A stretch of DNA of 24,378 nt, from NCBI GenBank assembly GCA_964633955.1, contig CAZWIA010000014.1, forward strand, positions 1 to 24,378, written 5' to 3'. The notes below the pieces were generated by a model. The model saw only the letters and a program-made list of their open reading frames with translations. It made no database searches and had not been told where the DNA came from. This DNA is from JAQBQQ01 sp964633955 (GTDB lineage Bacteria; Patescibacteriota; Gracilibacteria; Peribacterales; Peribacteraceae). Both the position numbers and the translations under genes were made by a program. This document shows, in pieces, positions 1-6,694 of the stretch; positions within the stretch are counted from its first letter, which is position 1, and every line of letters begins with the position of its first letter.

Positions 1-54
1 ACCCCTGACCTCCGCAATGCGAATGCGGCGCTCTATCAGCTGAGCTACAGCCCC
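1..54 (-). tRNA. tRNA-Ala (anticodon CGC), 3' end cut by window edge
   Basis: Read on the minus strand, the 5' end is at 54: a GGGGCTG acceptor strand, TA, a D-arm GCTC...GAGC, then anticodon stem CCGCA/TGCGG closing the loop TTCGCAT. Anticodon CGC reads the Ala codon GCG. The T-arm and 3' acceptor strand lie outside the window. A damaged copy of the same 5' half sits just upstream (67-107). Confidence 0.88.
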
Positions 55-66
55 ATGATGTGGAAA

Positions 67-107
67 GAATGCGGCACTCTATCATCCGCCTGGGCGGATA
101 CAGCCCC
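67..107 (-). pseudogene. tRNA-Ala 5'-half fragment carrying a 16-bp palindrome
   Basis: On the minus strand this repeats the first ~35 nt of the adjacent tRNA-Ala (GGGGCTGTA ... GATAGAGTGCCGCATTC), with one C-to-T change. The nine D-arm bases AGCTCAGCT are replaced by a perfect palindrome, ATCCGCC-TG-GGCGGAT on the plus strand (84-99). Homology stops in the anticodon stem, so it cannot make a tRNA. The same design (tRNA 5' fragment, palindrome in the D-arm, intact tRNA downstream) recurs at tRNA-Val near 14.4-14.8 kb. Confidence 0.8.
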
Positions 108-206
108 AGGGCAAGCGGATTCTACGTGATTCTCCGTAGAGCACAACCTAGACAGGAGAACGTGTAAACCCATCAAGATTTCTCTAGATTTGTGATATAT
201 GATTAG

Positions 207-212
207 TATAAT
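207..212 (+). promoter_or_regulatory. -10 element (TATAAT) of the DUF5678-like gene
   Basis: A perfect TATAAT ends 8 nt before the ATG at 221. No convincing -35 hexamer is visible. The transcript would start at or next to the start codon. Confidence 0.5.
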
Positions 213-220
213 TGAATTCT

Positions 221-409
221 ATGGCAACAAATTGGACTTCTATATTCAAACATCACCGGGGAAAATGGGTTGCCTTGAAAGACGATCATAGGACTGTTAT
301 CGCTTCTGGAAGCAAAGCAAAAACGGTCATGAAGAAGGCTAAAGAACTGGGATACGACATGCCATATTTGTTCCGCGTACCACTGGAAGAAATTTCTTAC
401 GTAGGATGA
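221..409 (+). CDS. DUF5678-like small protein
   Basis: A 62-aa basic protein resembling the DUF5678 family, which has a short pattern of tryptophan, 'ALKDD', 'VIASG', a Lys-rich helix and a C-terminal 'LFRVP'. Here W15 is followed by VALKDDHRTVIASGS, then a KAKTVMKKAKELGYD helix, then YLFRVPLEE. The family function is unknown to me. ATG 221 is preferred over an in-frame TTG at 212 because a TATAAT box ends 8 nt upstream and no Shine-Dalgarno is present. It is followed after 4 nt by a retropepsin-like protease gene, a pairing I recall from other CPR genomes. The region is clearly AT-richer than its surroundings, which suggests transfer. Confidence 0.7.
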   Translation: MATNWTSIFKHHRGKWVALKDDHRTVIASGSKAKTVMKKAKELGYDMPYLFRVPLEEISYVG

Positions 410-413
410 CAGT

Positions 414-845
414 ATGAAATTTGACTACATGAGTTTTCCTCTTCGTGAGAAGAACAGCGTTTCCGATAGGAAAACTCACCTTCGTCCTGTAATCCCCATT
501 TTCATAAAGGCAGAGAACGGAAACCAGGTGGGATCGTACGTCTTGATAGACTCCGGCGCAGACTTCTGCATCTTTCACGGAGATCTGGGAGAAGCCCTGG
601 AAATAGATGTGCGCTCCGGACCAAAAGTAAAGTTTGGAGGCGTTCAAAGCTCAACAAAGCAGTGTACCGGCTATGCGCATACGATTTGCTTAGTGGTTGG
701 AGGACATGAAGTTCCAGCAAAGATCTGTTTCTCTTACGACATAAGCGACAATGGATATGGAATTGTAGGACAGTATGGCTTCTTTGATTCGTTCAAGGTG
801 AAATTTGAACTCGCAAAAGAAAGGCTAGAACTTGATCTCCTGTAA
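414..845 (+). CDS. Retropepsin-like aspartic protease
   Basis: A 143-aa protein of the single-domain, retroviral-type aspartyl protease fold. The catalytic motif is seen as VLIDSGADFCIFH at about residues 42-54 (hydrophobic-hydrophobic-D-S-G-A), followed by a glycine-rich flap region and the C-terminal 'GIVGQYGFFDSFKVKFE', equivalent to the 'ILG...F' motif of the family. Such proteins act as homodimers, each copy giving one Asp. No signal peptide is seen, so it is probably cytoplasmic. It starts 4 nt after the DUF5678-like gene and is likely co-transcribed and translationally coupled. It ends 12 nt before the convergent obg stop. Codon use is AT-rich like its partner. The substrate is unknown. 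Confidence 0.75.
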   Translation: MKFDYMSFPLREKNSVSDRKTHLRPVIPIFIKAENGNQVGSYVLIDSGADFCIFHGDLGEALEIDVRSGPKVKFGGVQSSTKQCTGYAHTICLVVGGHEVPAKICFSYDISDNGYGIVGQYGFFDSFKVKFELAKERLELDLL

Positions 846-857
846 GCCTTATCAGCA

Positions 858-2207
858 TTACAAATACTCCTCCACTCTCACATTCCCAATCAAGACCGGC
901 GTGCCCGGCGGCAGCTGCAGGCGCCTGAGCGCCTTCTGCAGGCCAATCCGATCGATCACGTCCCTGAAGCGCTTCTGCGCTCCGGGGTGGCCAAACGGCG
1001 TCATGACCGCAAACTGCTCCAGGCGCTTGCCCAGGACCGTGACGCTTCCGTCCGGCTGACGCTCAATGCGGTAGGCGATCATGCGGTCATCATCCACGTG
1101 CGGCTGCAGCACGGGCACCTGCGCGCGGGCTTCCGCCTCCGCCTCCATGTCCGTGAGCACACGCCGCTCGCGCTCTTCTAAGACGATCGGCAGGAGCTTC
1201 TGCGTGAGCTCCTTGGTGCCTTGGGCAGTTGCGGCGGAGATGGCTGCGAACACGGGGATCCCGCTGTCGTTCAGGTCGGCCGTAATCTGATCGATCTCAT
1301 CCGGGACTAAATCCGCCTTGTTCAGGATCACCAGCTCGCGCTTGTGGGAGAGGGCGGGGGAGTACGCTTCCAGTTCTTTGCGGATCGCTTGGTAGTCACG
1401 CATGAGCAGCGCCGGGTCCACCTGGTGCATTGCGCCCGCCGTGGTCAGGTCCATCCCGCGGGAGAGATCCAGCACGTGGAGCAGCACGCCGCAGCGCTCA
1501 ATGTGCTTGAGGAACGCATCACCCAGCCCCTTGCCCTGGCTGGCACCCTCAATCAGCCCCGGCACATCCGCCACCACGTAGGAGCGGTCGCCCACGTGCA
1601 CCACGCCCAGGTTTGGAACCAAAGTGGTAAACGGGTAATCTGCGATCTTAGGCTTGGCTGCGGAGATGACGGAGATGAGCGTGGACTTGCCCACGCTCGG
1701 GAAGCCGATGATCCCCACGTCCGCCACCAGCTTCAGCTCCAGCCGCAGCGTGCGGCGCTCGCCCGGTTCGCCCAGCTCCGCAAAGTCCGGCCGCTGCCGC
1801 ACGGAGCTCACAAAGTGCGCGTTGCCGTAGCCGCCGCGCCCGCCCTTGGCCACCACAATGCGATCGCCCTCCTGCCGCAGGTCCGCGATCACGCGCTCAG
1901 ATCCGTCTTCCAGGATCTGCGTGAAGACGGTCCCCGGCGGAACGAGCAGGATCAGATCCTCGCCATCACGACCGCGTTTGTTCGCTCCTGATCCGAACCG
2001 CCCGATCTGCGCCTCAAACTTCTTCCGGGACGCGTAGTCACTCAGCGTGTCCGTGTTGGGATCCGCCACCATGATCACGTCTCCGCCGCGTCCGCCGTCC
2101 CCGCCGTCCGGTCCGCCCTTGGGCACGTACTTCTCCCGGCGCCAGGACACGCACCCGCGCCCGCCGGAGCCGGCAATGACCTCTATGGTGGCGTGGTCCA
2201 GGAACAT
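858..2207 (-). CDS. obg: GTPase Obg/CgtA
   Basis: A 449-aa GTPase that acts in 50S ribosome assembly and stress control. The N-terminal glycine-rich Obg fold covers ~1-158 (GGxGGxGG-type runs such as GGPDGGDGGRGGD). The G domain has the P-loop GFPSVGKST (~166), switch II DVPGLIEGAS (~213) and NKAD (~289). The C-terminal ~75 residues (ending RVEEYL) match an OCT domain, so all three domains are present. The start MFLDHATIEV is chosen over an upstream in-frame codon because it matches the family N-terminus and a -10-like TACATT ends 6 nt before it. There is no Shine-Dalgarno. It converges on the protease gene and lies 39 nt downstream of the four-helix-bundle gene. Confidence 0.96.
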   Translation of the reverse strand: MFLDHATIEVIAGSGGRGCVSWRREKYVPKGGPDGGDGGRGGDVIMVADPNTDTLSDYASRKKFEAQIGRFGSGANKRGRDGEDLILLVPPGTVFTQILEDGSERVIADLRQEGDRIVVAKGGRGGYGNAHFVSSVRQRPDFAELGEPGERRTLRLELKLVADVGIIGFPSVGKSTLISVISAAKPKIADYPFTTLVPNLGVVHVGDRSYVVADVPGLIEGASQGKGLGDAFLKHIERCGVLLHVLDLSRGMDLTTAGAMHQVDPALLMRDYQAIRKELEAYSPALSHKRELVILNKADLVPDEIDQITADLNDSGIPVFAAISAATAQGTKELTQKLLPIVLEERERRVLTDMEAEAEARAQVPVLQPHVDDDRMIAYRIERQPDGSVTVLGKRLEQFAVMTPFGHPGAQKRFRDVIDRIGLQKALRRLQLPPGTPVLIGNVRVEEYL

Positions 2208-2245
2208 GACACGAATGTAAAATTGAAAATGGATAATGTACAATG
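2208..2245 (-). repeat. Degenerate heptamer array at the obg start
   Basis: Read on the minus strand the DNA falls into 7-bp units: attgtac, attatcc, attttca, attttac, attcgtg, ending next to the ATG of obg. The array contains the likely obg promoter. A related array in the opposite orientation lies at 2700-2740. Confidence 0.65.
2214..2242 (-). promoter_or_regulatory. Likely obg promoter inside the heptamer array
   Basis: TGTACA (plus 2237-2242), a 17-bp spacer and TACATT (plus 2214-2219), ending 6 nt before the ATG at 2207. This predicts a leaderless mRNA. The -35 matches 4 of 6 consensus bases. Confidence 0.45.
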
Positions 2246-2246
2246 A

Positions 2247-2609
2247 TTAGATGAGAGTCGCTCTGGAAGTTTTGATGATCGATGTCAGAAGTGCGATCAG
2301 TTCTTGTACCTCGGACAGAAGGCGCAACAAGTCATCATCAGATCCTAACCGGCTATCACGAATGAGCATGAGCCAGTAACGGCTCTCATATGCTTCTTTC
2401 AGAGCAATGGAGAGCTTCGCGATAAAATCTCTTTTAGATGGCGCATTGACCGCTTCCTCAATATTCGCACCGATACTGGTACCCGATTTCAGAAGCTGCG
2501 TGCTCAGAACGTACTCCTTGTCTTGCATCATTCCTCGACAAAACGTCACAACATGCAGCGCGAATGCGTAGGACTTTTCCCGAACCGGATTTGACTTCTC
2601 TTGGTACAT
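2247..2609 (-). CDS. Four-helix-bundle protein (S23/IVP family)
   Basis: A 120-aa, mostly helical protein of the S23 family, first described as proteins encoded in intervening sequences of 23S rRNA. Recognisable landmarks are the N-terminal 'REKSYAFALHVV', the central 'LLKSGTSIGANIEEA' and 'DFIAKLSIALKEAYESRYWLMLI'. The cellular role is not established; the family is thought to act as oligomers. The ATG at 2609 has TATAAA (plus 2619-2624) ending 9 nt upstream and no Shine-Dalgarno. The gene is AT-richer than its neighbours and lies between two related heptamer arrays in inverted orientation, which suggests a mobile or acquired cassette. Confidence 0.85.
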   Translation of the reverse strand: MYQEKSNPVREKSYAFALHVVTFCRGMMQDKEYVLSTQLLKSGTSIGANIEEAVNAPSKRDFIAKLSIALKEAYESRYWLMLIRDSRLGSDDDLLRLLSEVQELIALLTSIIKTSRATLI

Positions 2610-2662
2610 ATTGCGAATTTTATACGAATTCGAAAGCCATTCAATCTGGGCCGCTATAACGC

Positions 2663-2691
2663 TTGACCCCCACAGTCTGTCACTCTAGAAT
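2663..2691 (+). promoter_or_regulatory. dnaK promoter
   Basis: TTGACC (2663-2668), a 17-bp spacer and TAGAAT (2686-2691). Transcription would start near 2698, giving a leader of about 43 nt. No CIRCE-type inverted repeat is seen. Confidence 0.7.
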
Positions 2692-2699
2692 TCCGAGTG

Positions 2700-2740
2700 A
2701 TAATTGTCCATTGTCCATTGTCCATTTTCCATTCTCTCTT
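2700..2740 (+). repeat. Heptamer array forming the dnaK leader
   Basis: Units attgtcc, attgtcc, attgtcc, attttcc, attctct run straight into the ATG of dnaK and fill the place where a Shine-Dalgarno would be. They match the array at 2208-2245 on the other strand. Confidence 0.7.
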
Positions 2741-4654
2741 ATGTCCAAGATCATCGGAATAGACCTAGGCACCACCAACTCCTGCGTGGCGGTGATTGAA
2801 GGAGGGGAGCCGACCGTGATCCCGAACGCGGAAGGGAATCGCACGACGCCGTCGGTCGTCGCGTTCAAGGATAACGAGGTGCTGGTGGGCGTAGCCGCCA
2901 AGCGCCAGGCCGTGACCAACCCCAAGAACACCATCTTCTCCGCCAAGCGCTTCATCGGCCACCGGTTTGAGGAGGTGAAGAGTGAGGCTGCGCAGATGCC
3001 GTTCGCCGTGAAGGAAGGCAAGGAGGGACGCGCGGTGATAGAAGTGAACGGCAAGGAGATGCTGCCGCAGGAGATCTCCGCCAAAGTGCTGCAGAAGCTG
3101 AAGCGGGACGCGGAAGCGTTCCTGGGCACCACCGTCTCCAAGGCCGTCATCACGGTGCCGGCGTACTTTGATGACAGCCAGCGCCAGGCCACCAAGGACG
3201 CCGGGCAGATCGCCGGGCTGGAGGTGGTCCGCATCATCAATGAGCCGACCGCGGCCGCGCTGGCCTACGGCCTGGACAAGACTCAGGCGCATAAGATCGC
3301 GGTGTATGACCTGGGCGGCGGCACGTTTGACGTCTCCATCCTGGAAATGGGCGACGGCGTGTTTGAGGTGGTGGCCACCAACGGGGACACGCACCTTGGC
3401 GGGGATGACTTTGACCAAGTGCTCATCCAGTGGATTGCGGAGGAGTTCAAGAAGGAGCAGGGGATTGACCTGCGCGGGGACACGATCGCGCTGCAGCGCC
3501 TGAAGGAGGCGGCAGAGAAGGCCAAGATAGAACTCTCCTCCGCCGCGGAGACGGAGATCAATCTGCCATTCATCACCGCTGACGCGACCGGGCCCAAGCA
3601 CCTGACCCTGAAGCTCTCCCGCGCCAAGCTGGAGGCGCTGGTCCAGGCGCTGATCGACCGGACCGTGGCGCCCTGCGAGCAGGCACTCAAGGATGCCAAG
3701 CTGGGAAAGAACGACATTGATGAGGTGGTGCTGGTGGGAGGCATGACGCGCATGCCGGCGGTGATGGAGAAGGTGAAGCAGATCTTTGGCAAGGAGCCGC
3801 ATAAAGGCGTGAACCCGGATGAGGTGGTGGCCATTGGCGCGGCCATCCAGGCGGGGGTGCTGGGCGGGGACATCGATAAAGACATCGTGTTGGTGGACGT
3901 GACGCCGCTCTCCCTGGGACTGGAGACCTTGGGAGGAGTGGCTACCAAGCTGATCGAACGGAACGCCAAGATCCCCACGTCCAAGACGCAGGTGTTCTCC
4001 ACCGCCGCGGACAACCAGACGTCGGTGGAAATCCATGTGGTGCAAGGCGAGCGGGAGATGGCGGCGGACAATAAGAGCCTGGGCCGGTTCATCCTGGACG
4101 GCATCCCGCCCGCCCCGCGCGGCTTGCCGCAGGTGGAGGTGACCTTTGACCTGGACACGAACGGCATCCTGTCCGTGCGCGCCAAGGACAAGGGCACCGG
4201 CAAGGAGCAGCACATCACCATTCAGGGTTCCACGGGCCTGAGCAAGGAGGAGGTGGCCCGGATGCAGAAGGACGCCGAGCTCCACGCGGAGGAGGATCGG
4301 AAGAAGAAGGAAGCGGTGGAAGTGCGTAACCAAGCGGACGCCCTGGTCTTCAGCATTGAGAAGAACATGCGGGAGTACGACGCCAAGATCCCGGACGCCA
4401 CCAAGAAGACGGTGAATGAGAAGATCACGGCGCTCAAGGACCTGCTGAAGTCTGAGACCGCAGACGCGGATGCCATCAAGAAAGCGACCGAGGAGCTGGG
4501 CACCGCCGCGCAGGAGATCGGGAAGATCGTCTACCAGGAGACGGAGCAGAAGAACCAGGCCCAGACGGACGCGGCCAAGGGTCCGGACCAGAGTGGTGAG
4601 AAGGTGGTGGACGCGGAGGTGGTGGAGGAGAAGAAGGACGAGGATAAGGCGTAG
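2741..4654 (+). CDS. dnaK: Molecular chaperone DnaK (Hsp70)
   Basis: A 637-aa Hsp70 that binds exposed hydrophobic segments of proteins in an ATP cycle. The N-terminal ATPase domain shows IGIDLGTTNS at residues ~5-14, the phosphate-2 motif YDLGGGTFDVSIL and the adenosine motif VVLVGGMTRMPAV. The substrate-binding domain begins after 'DVTPLSLGLETLGG'. The C-terminal tail is charged and ends EEKKDEDKA. The length is normal. The start MSKIIGIDLG fits the family; an upstream in-frame extension would encode the repeat array. grpE and dnaJ are not next to it. The leader is ~43 nt, made of heptamers, and has no clear Shine-Dalgarno. Confidence 0.98.
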   Translation: MSKIIGIDLGTTNSCVAVIEGGEPTVIPNAEGNRTTPSVVAFKDNEVLVGVAAKRQAVTNPKNTIFSAKRFIGHRFEEVKSEAAQMPFAVKEGKEGRAVIEVNGKEMLPQEISAKVLQKLKRDAEAFLGTTVSKAVITVPAYFDDSQRQATKDAGQIAGLEVVRIINEPTAAALAYGLDKTQAHKIAVYDLGGGTFDVSILEMGDGVFEVVATNGDTHLGGDDFDQVLIQWIAEEFKKEQGIDLRGDTIALQRLKEAAEKAKIELSSAAETEINLPFITADATGPKHLTLKLSRAKLEALVQALIDRTVAPCEQALKDAKLGKNDIDEVVLVGGMTRMPAVMEKVKQIFGKEPHKGVNPDEVVAIGAAIQAGVLGGDIDKDIVLVDVTPLSLGLETLGGVATKLIERNAKIPTSKTQVFSTAADNQTSVEIHVVQGEREMAADNKSLGRFILDGIPPAPRGLPQVEVTFDLDTNGILSVRAKDKGTGKEQHITIQGSTGLSKEEVARMQKDAELHAEEDRKKKEAVEVRNQADALVFSIEKNMREYDAKIPDATKKTVNEKITALKDLLKSETADADAIKKATEELGTAAQEIGKIVYQETEQKNQAQTDAAKGPDQSGEKVVDAEVVEEKKDEDKA

Positions 4655-4725
4655 AGACGCCCTGGCAGGGCGTCTCGGACGCCGATCACAACGAGTCAGG
4701 GACGCCTCGCACGGGTGTCCCTTTC
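4654..4725 (+). terminator. Two hairpins after dnaK
   Basis: A perfect hairpin overlaps the stop codon (GAGACGCCC-TGGCA-GGGCGTCTC, 4654-4676) but has no T-run. A second hairpin (about 4699-4723, AGGGACGCC...GGGTGTCCCT) is followed by TTCGTT and is the more likely terminator. Confidence 0.55.
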
Positions 4726-4727
4726 GT

Positions 4728-4733
4728 TATAAA
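4728..4733 (+). promoter_or_regulatory. -10-like TATAAA before the membrane protein gene
   Basis: TATAAA ends 9 nt before the ATG at 4743, just after the dnaK terminator hairpin. No good -35 is visible. Confidence 0.35.
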
Positions 4734-4742
4734 ATCGTCCCC

Positions 4743-5216
4743 ATGCCCGAACAAGCCACCGCCACAGACATCGCCGTCCTCCGGGAGATGGTCCGGCTGG
4801 CGGAGAATGCGCGTTCCGAAACAGTGCAGAGTCTGGAACGGCTGAATCAATACAACCTGGGGATCATCGCCTTTAATGCAGGCTTCATGTCGTTCCTTGT
4901 ATCGAATTCTTTTCCTATGACCACCATCCGGGTTGCCGGCATCTTCCTGCTGATCTCGATGTTCACTTCGCTCTTCGCCCTGTCCCCTAAGAAAATCCGC
5001 GGAGCCGTCCTACGCGTGGATACGGACGTTCGCGCATTAAAGCAGGGGGAACAGATTGACCTTTATGAATTTCTACTCGCGACTGCCGAACTCACGGATA
5101 GGGCATTTGTGATTCTCCAGGAACGGGCAAAGGAAAAGAAGTTTCTGACCATTTTCTCTTCCACATTCCTTGTCCTCGCGCTTGTCTTCACCTATACTCT
5201 CTATGCATATGCCTAG
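4743..5216 (+). CDS. Small membrane protein, three helices, unknown function
   Basis: 157 aa, family not recognised. The N-terminal ~40 residues are charged and helical (VLREMVRLAENARSETVQSLE). Two adjacent membrane segments follow (~44-58 and ~62-82). A cytoplasmic-type helical region (~85-132) comes next, and then a C-terminal membrane segment ending YTLYAYA. ATG 4743 is chosen because TATAAA lies 9 nt upstream and the reading frame before it runs through the dnaK terminator. The stop TAG overlaps the first mini-ORF of the array at 5209 (ATGCCTAG), and a terminator follows at 5494, so protein and array appear to share one transcript. General layout recalls SLATT-type two/three-helix membrane proteins, but I see no diagnostic motif. 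Confidence 0.75.
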   Translation: MPEQATATDIAVLREMVRLAENARSETVQSLERLNQYNLGIIAFNAGFMSFLVSNSFPMTTIRVAGIFLLISMFTSLFALSPKKIRGAVLRVDTDVRALKQGEQIDLYEFLLATAELTDRAFVILQERAKEKKFLTIFSSTFLVLALVFTYTLYAYA

Positions 5217-5482
5217 GCCAGGAGATTACATTGACGGCATCTGAGCAGGCCCAAGCCTGAAGACATCATCCTCGGCTTCTAGTGTGAACCGACCGCAGTT
5301 CGAGGATCTCATCGTCGGCCTCTGAACTATGCCTAAGCCAGGACCTACCACTGTCGGCCTCTAATCCATGCCAAGCCCGGCCACCACGAACATCGGGCTC
5401 TAGCACTATGCCAAGGTTGGGATCGATCACTACGGGCGTTTGAATTATGCCTAAGCCAGGACCTACCACTGTCGGCCTCTGA
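5209..5482 (+). repeat. Tandem array of seven 12-codon mini-ORFs (MPxPxxxxxGL-stop)
   Basis: Seven 36-nt cores start at 5209, 5247, 5290, 5329, 5368, 5408 and 5447, separated by 2, 7, 3, 3, 4 and 3 nt. Read on the plus strand they give MPRPGDYIDGI*, (R)PKPEDIILGF*, (R)PQFEDLIVGL*, MPKPGPTTVGL*, MPSPATTNIGL*, MPRLGSITTGV* and MPKPGPTTVGL*. Five begin with ATG; copies 2 and 3 have AGG and CGA there. Codon 2 is always Pro (CCT, CCC, CCG, CCA), codon 10 always Gly, codon 11 aliphatic or Phe, and codon 12 always a stop, with all three stop codons used. Length changes occur only in the spacers. Copies 4 and 7 are identical over the 11 coding codons. The first ATG overlaps the stop of the membrane protein gene. 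No Shine-Dalgarno is visible between copies, so translation would rely on coupling or reinitiation. Translation itself is not proven. The minus strand also shows partly repetitive frames, but 38-, 40- and 43-bp steps break them. Confidence 0.7.
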
Positions 5483-5493
5483 TCTGATAAACA

Positions 5494-5520
5494 AAGACGC
5501 CCCACCCGGAGCGTCTTTTT
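5494..5520 (+). terminator. Rho-independent terminator after the mini-ORF array
   Basis: AAGACGC (5494-5500), a 10-nt loop and GCGTCTT (5511-5517), with the T-run continuing to 5520. On the minus strand the hairpin is followed by TGTTTAT, so it may also serve gap. Confidence 0.8.
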
Positions 5521-5527
5521 CATTCTT

Positions 5528-5560
5528 CCTATCTCAAGTCTCACATCTCACATCTCGTCT
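5528..5560 (-). repeat. Heptamer array after gap
   Basis: Minus-strand units gagatgt, gagatgt, gagactt, gagatag lie between the gap stop and the shared terminator. This is the same 7-bp design as at 2208, 2700 and 23940 but with a different unit sequence. Confidence 0.6.
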
Positions 5561-5564
5561 GGTG

Positions 5565-6569
5565 TCACAGCTTCCCGCCCACGTAGTTCGCCAGTTCCAC
5601 GAGCCTATTGGAATATCCCCACTCGTTGTCGTACCAGGAGAAGACCTTCACCATCTTCCCGTCGCCGATCACCTGGGTGAGGGGAGCATCCACAATGCTG
5701 CTGCGCGGGTCCTGCACGTAATCCTGCAGCACCAGCTCGCGCTCCTCCACGCCCAGCACGCCCTTCATGGCGCCTTCCGCCGCCTTCTTGAACACGGCGT
5801 TCACCTCCTCCGCCGTGGTGGCCTTCTTCACGGTGACGGTCAGATCCGTGATGCTGCCAGTAGGCGTGGGCACGCGGATGGCCACCCCGTTCAGCTTGCC
5901 GGAGAGCTCCGGCACCACCAGCCCGATCGCCTTGGCGGCACCGGTGGAGGTGGGGACCAGGTTGATGGCGGCTGCCCGGGCGCGGCGCAGGTCCTTGTGA
6001 GGCAGGTCTAGGAGGTTCTGGTCGTTGGTGTAGCTGTGGATGGTGGTCATGAGGCCGTGCTCCACGCCAAAGGTGTCGTTCAGCACCTTGGCGATGGGCG
6101 CCAGGCAGTTGGTGGTGCAGGAGGCGTTACTGATCACGTGCATGGCGGCAGGATCGTACGTCTCATGGTTCACGCCAATGCAGAAGGTCCCGTCCACATC
6201 CTTGGCGGGCGCGGAGATGATCACCTTCCTGGCGCCGGCCTGGAGGTGCTTGGAAGCCGATTCCTTATCCGCAAAGCGGCCGGTGCACTCCAGCACCACG
6301 TCCACGTTCAGCTCCTTGTGGGGCAGCGCGGCGGGGTCCTTCTCCGCGGTCAGGCGGATACGGTCGTTACCCGTGACCAGGATAGCACCCTCCACCTCCA
6401 TGCCCTGCGTGTTGCGGCCGTAGGTGGAATCAAACTCAAAGAGGTGGGCCAGCGTGGCGGGCTCCGTGAGGTCGTTCACCAGGACCACGCTGATGTCCGG
6501 GAAGCGCTCCTGGATGATGCGCAGCGCCTGCCGGCCAATGCGCCCAAATCCGTTGATTGCCAAGTTCAT
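5565..6569 (-). CDS. gap: Glyceraldehyde-3-phosphate dehydrogenase, type I
   Basis: A 334-aa glycolytic enzyme that oxidises glyceraldehyde-3-phosphate to 1,3-bisphosphoglycerate with NAD. The Rossmann motif INGFGRIGR is at residues 4-12, the catalytic SNASCTTNCLAP at about 148-159, the substrate-phosphate region 'VPTSTGAAKA' follows, and 'SWYDNEWGYSNR' lies near the C-terminus. The length is normal. The start MNLAINGFG is chosen by family match. A good promoter lies upstream, with a leader of about 25 nt that is C-rich and has no Shine-Dalgarno. It is not clustered with pgk or tpi. Confidence 0.98.
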   Translation of the reverse strand: MNLAINGFGRIGRQALRIIQERFPDISVVLVNDLTEPATLAHLFEFDSTYGRNTQGMEVEGAILVTGNDRIRLTAEKDPAALPHKELNVDVVLECTGRFADKESASKHLQAGARKVIISAPAKDVDGTFCIGVNHETYDPAAMHVISNASCTTNCLAPIAKVLNDTFGVEHGLMTTIHSYTNDQNLLDLPHKDLRRARAAAINLVPTSTGAAKAIGLVVPELSGKLNGVAIRVPTPTGSITDLTVTVKKATTAEEVNAVFKKAAEGAMKGVLGVEERELVLQDYVQDPRSSIVDAPLTQVIGDGKMVKVFSWYDNEWGYSNRLVELANYVGGKL

Positions 6570-6599
6570 GGGGGAGGGGGGAAGGGATCGATCGGTCCA

Positions 6600-6628
6600 T
6601 TGGTACGGCCTGGTTCTCCGCATGTCAA
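6600..6628 (-). promoter_or_regulatory. gap promoter
   Basis: TTGACA (plus 6623-6628), a 17-bp spacer and TACCAA (plus 6600-6605). The predicted start is near 6593, about 25 nt before the ATG. Confidence 0.6.
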
Positions 6629-6659
6629 TGGTCTTGGCGCCGGGTTAGCCGCCAAGAAA

Positions 6660-6687
6660 TTGACGGCAGAAGGGGCAGGTCTACCAT
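6660..6687 (+). promoter_or_regulatory. Promoter of the hypothetical gene at 6695
   Basis: TTGACG (6660-6665), a 16-bp spacer and TACCAT (6682-6687), ending 7 nt before the ATG. This predicts a leaderless transcript, divergent from gap. Confidence 0.6.
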
Positions 6688-6694
6688 AGTTCCC

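Noticed and set aside
2663..2740. N-terminal extension of DnaK
   Set aside because: The extra 26 codons translate the promoter and heptamer array. The family begins at MSKIIGIDLG.
2765..4333. Long minus-strand frame opposite dnaK
   Set aside because: Antisense of a certain gene, with Leu/Arg/His-rich shadow composition.
4654..4676. Perfect hairpin at the dnaK stop as the main terminator
   Set aside because: No T-run follows. The second hairpin with TTCGTT is a better candidate.
5266..5544. Minus-strand 92-codon frame through the mini-ORF array
   Set aside because: Repeat steps of 38, 40 and 43 bp break the frame between copies. No promoter or ribosome-binding site was seen.
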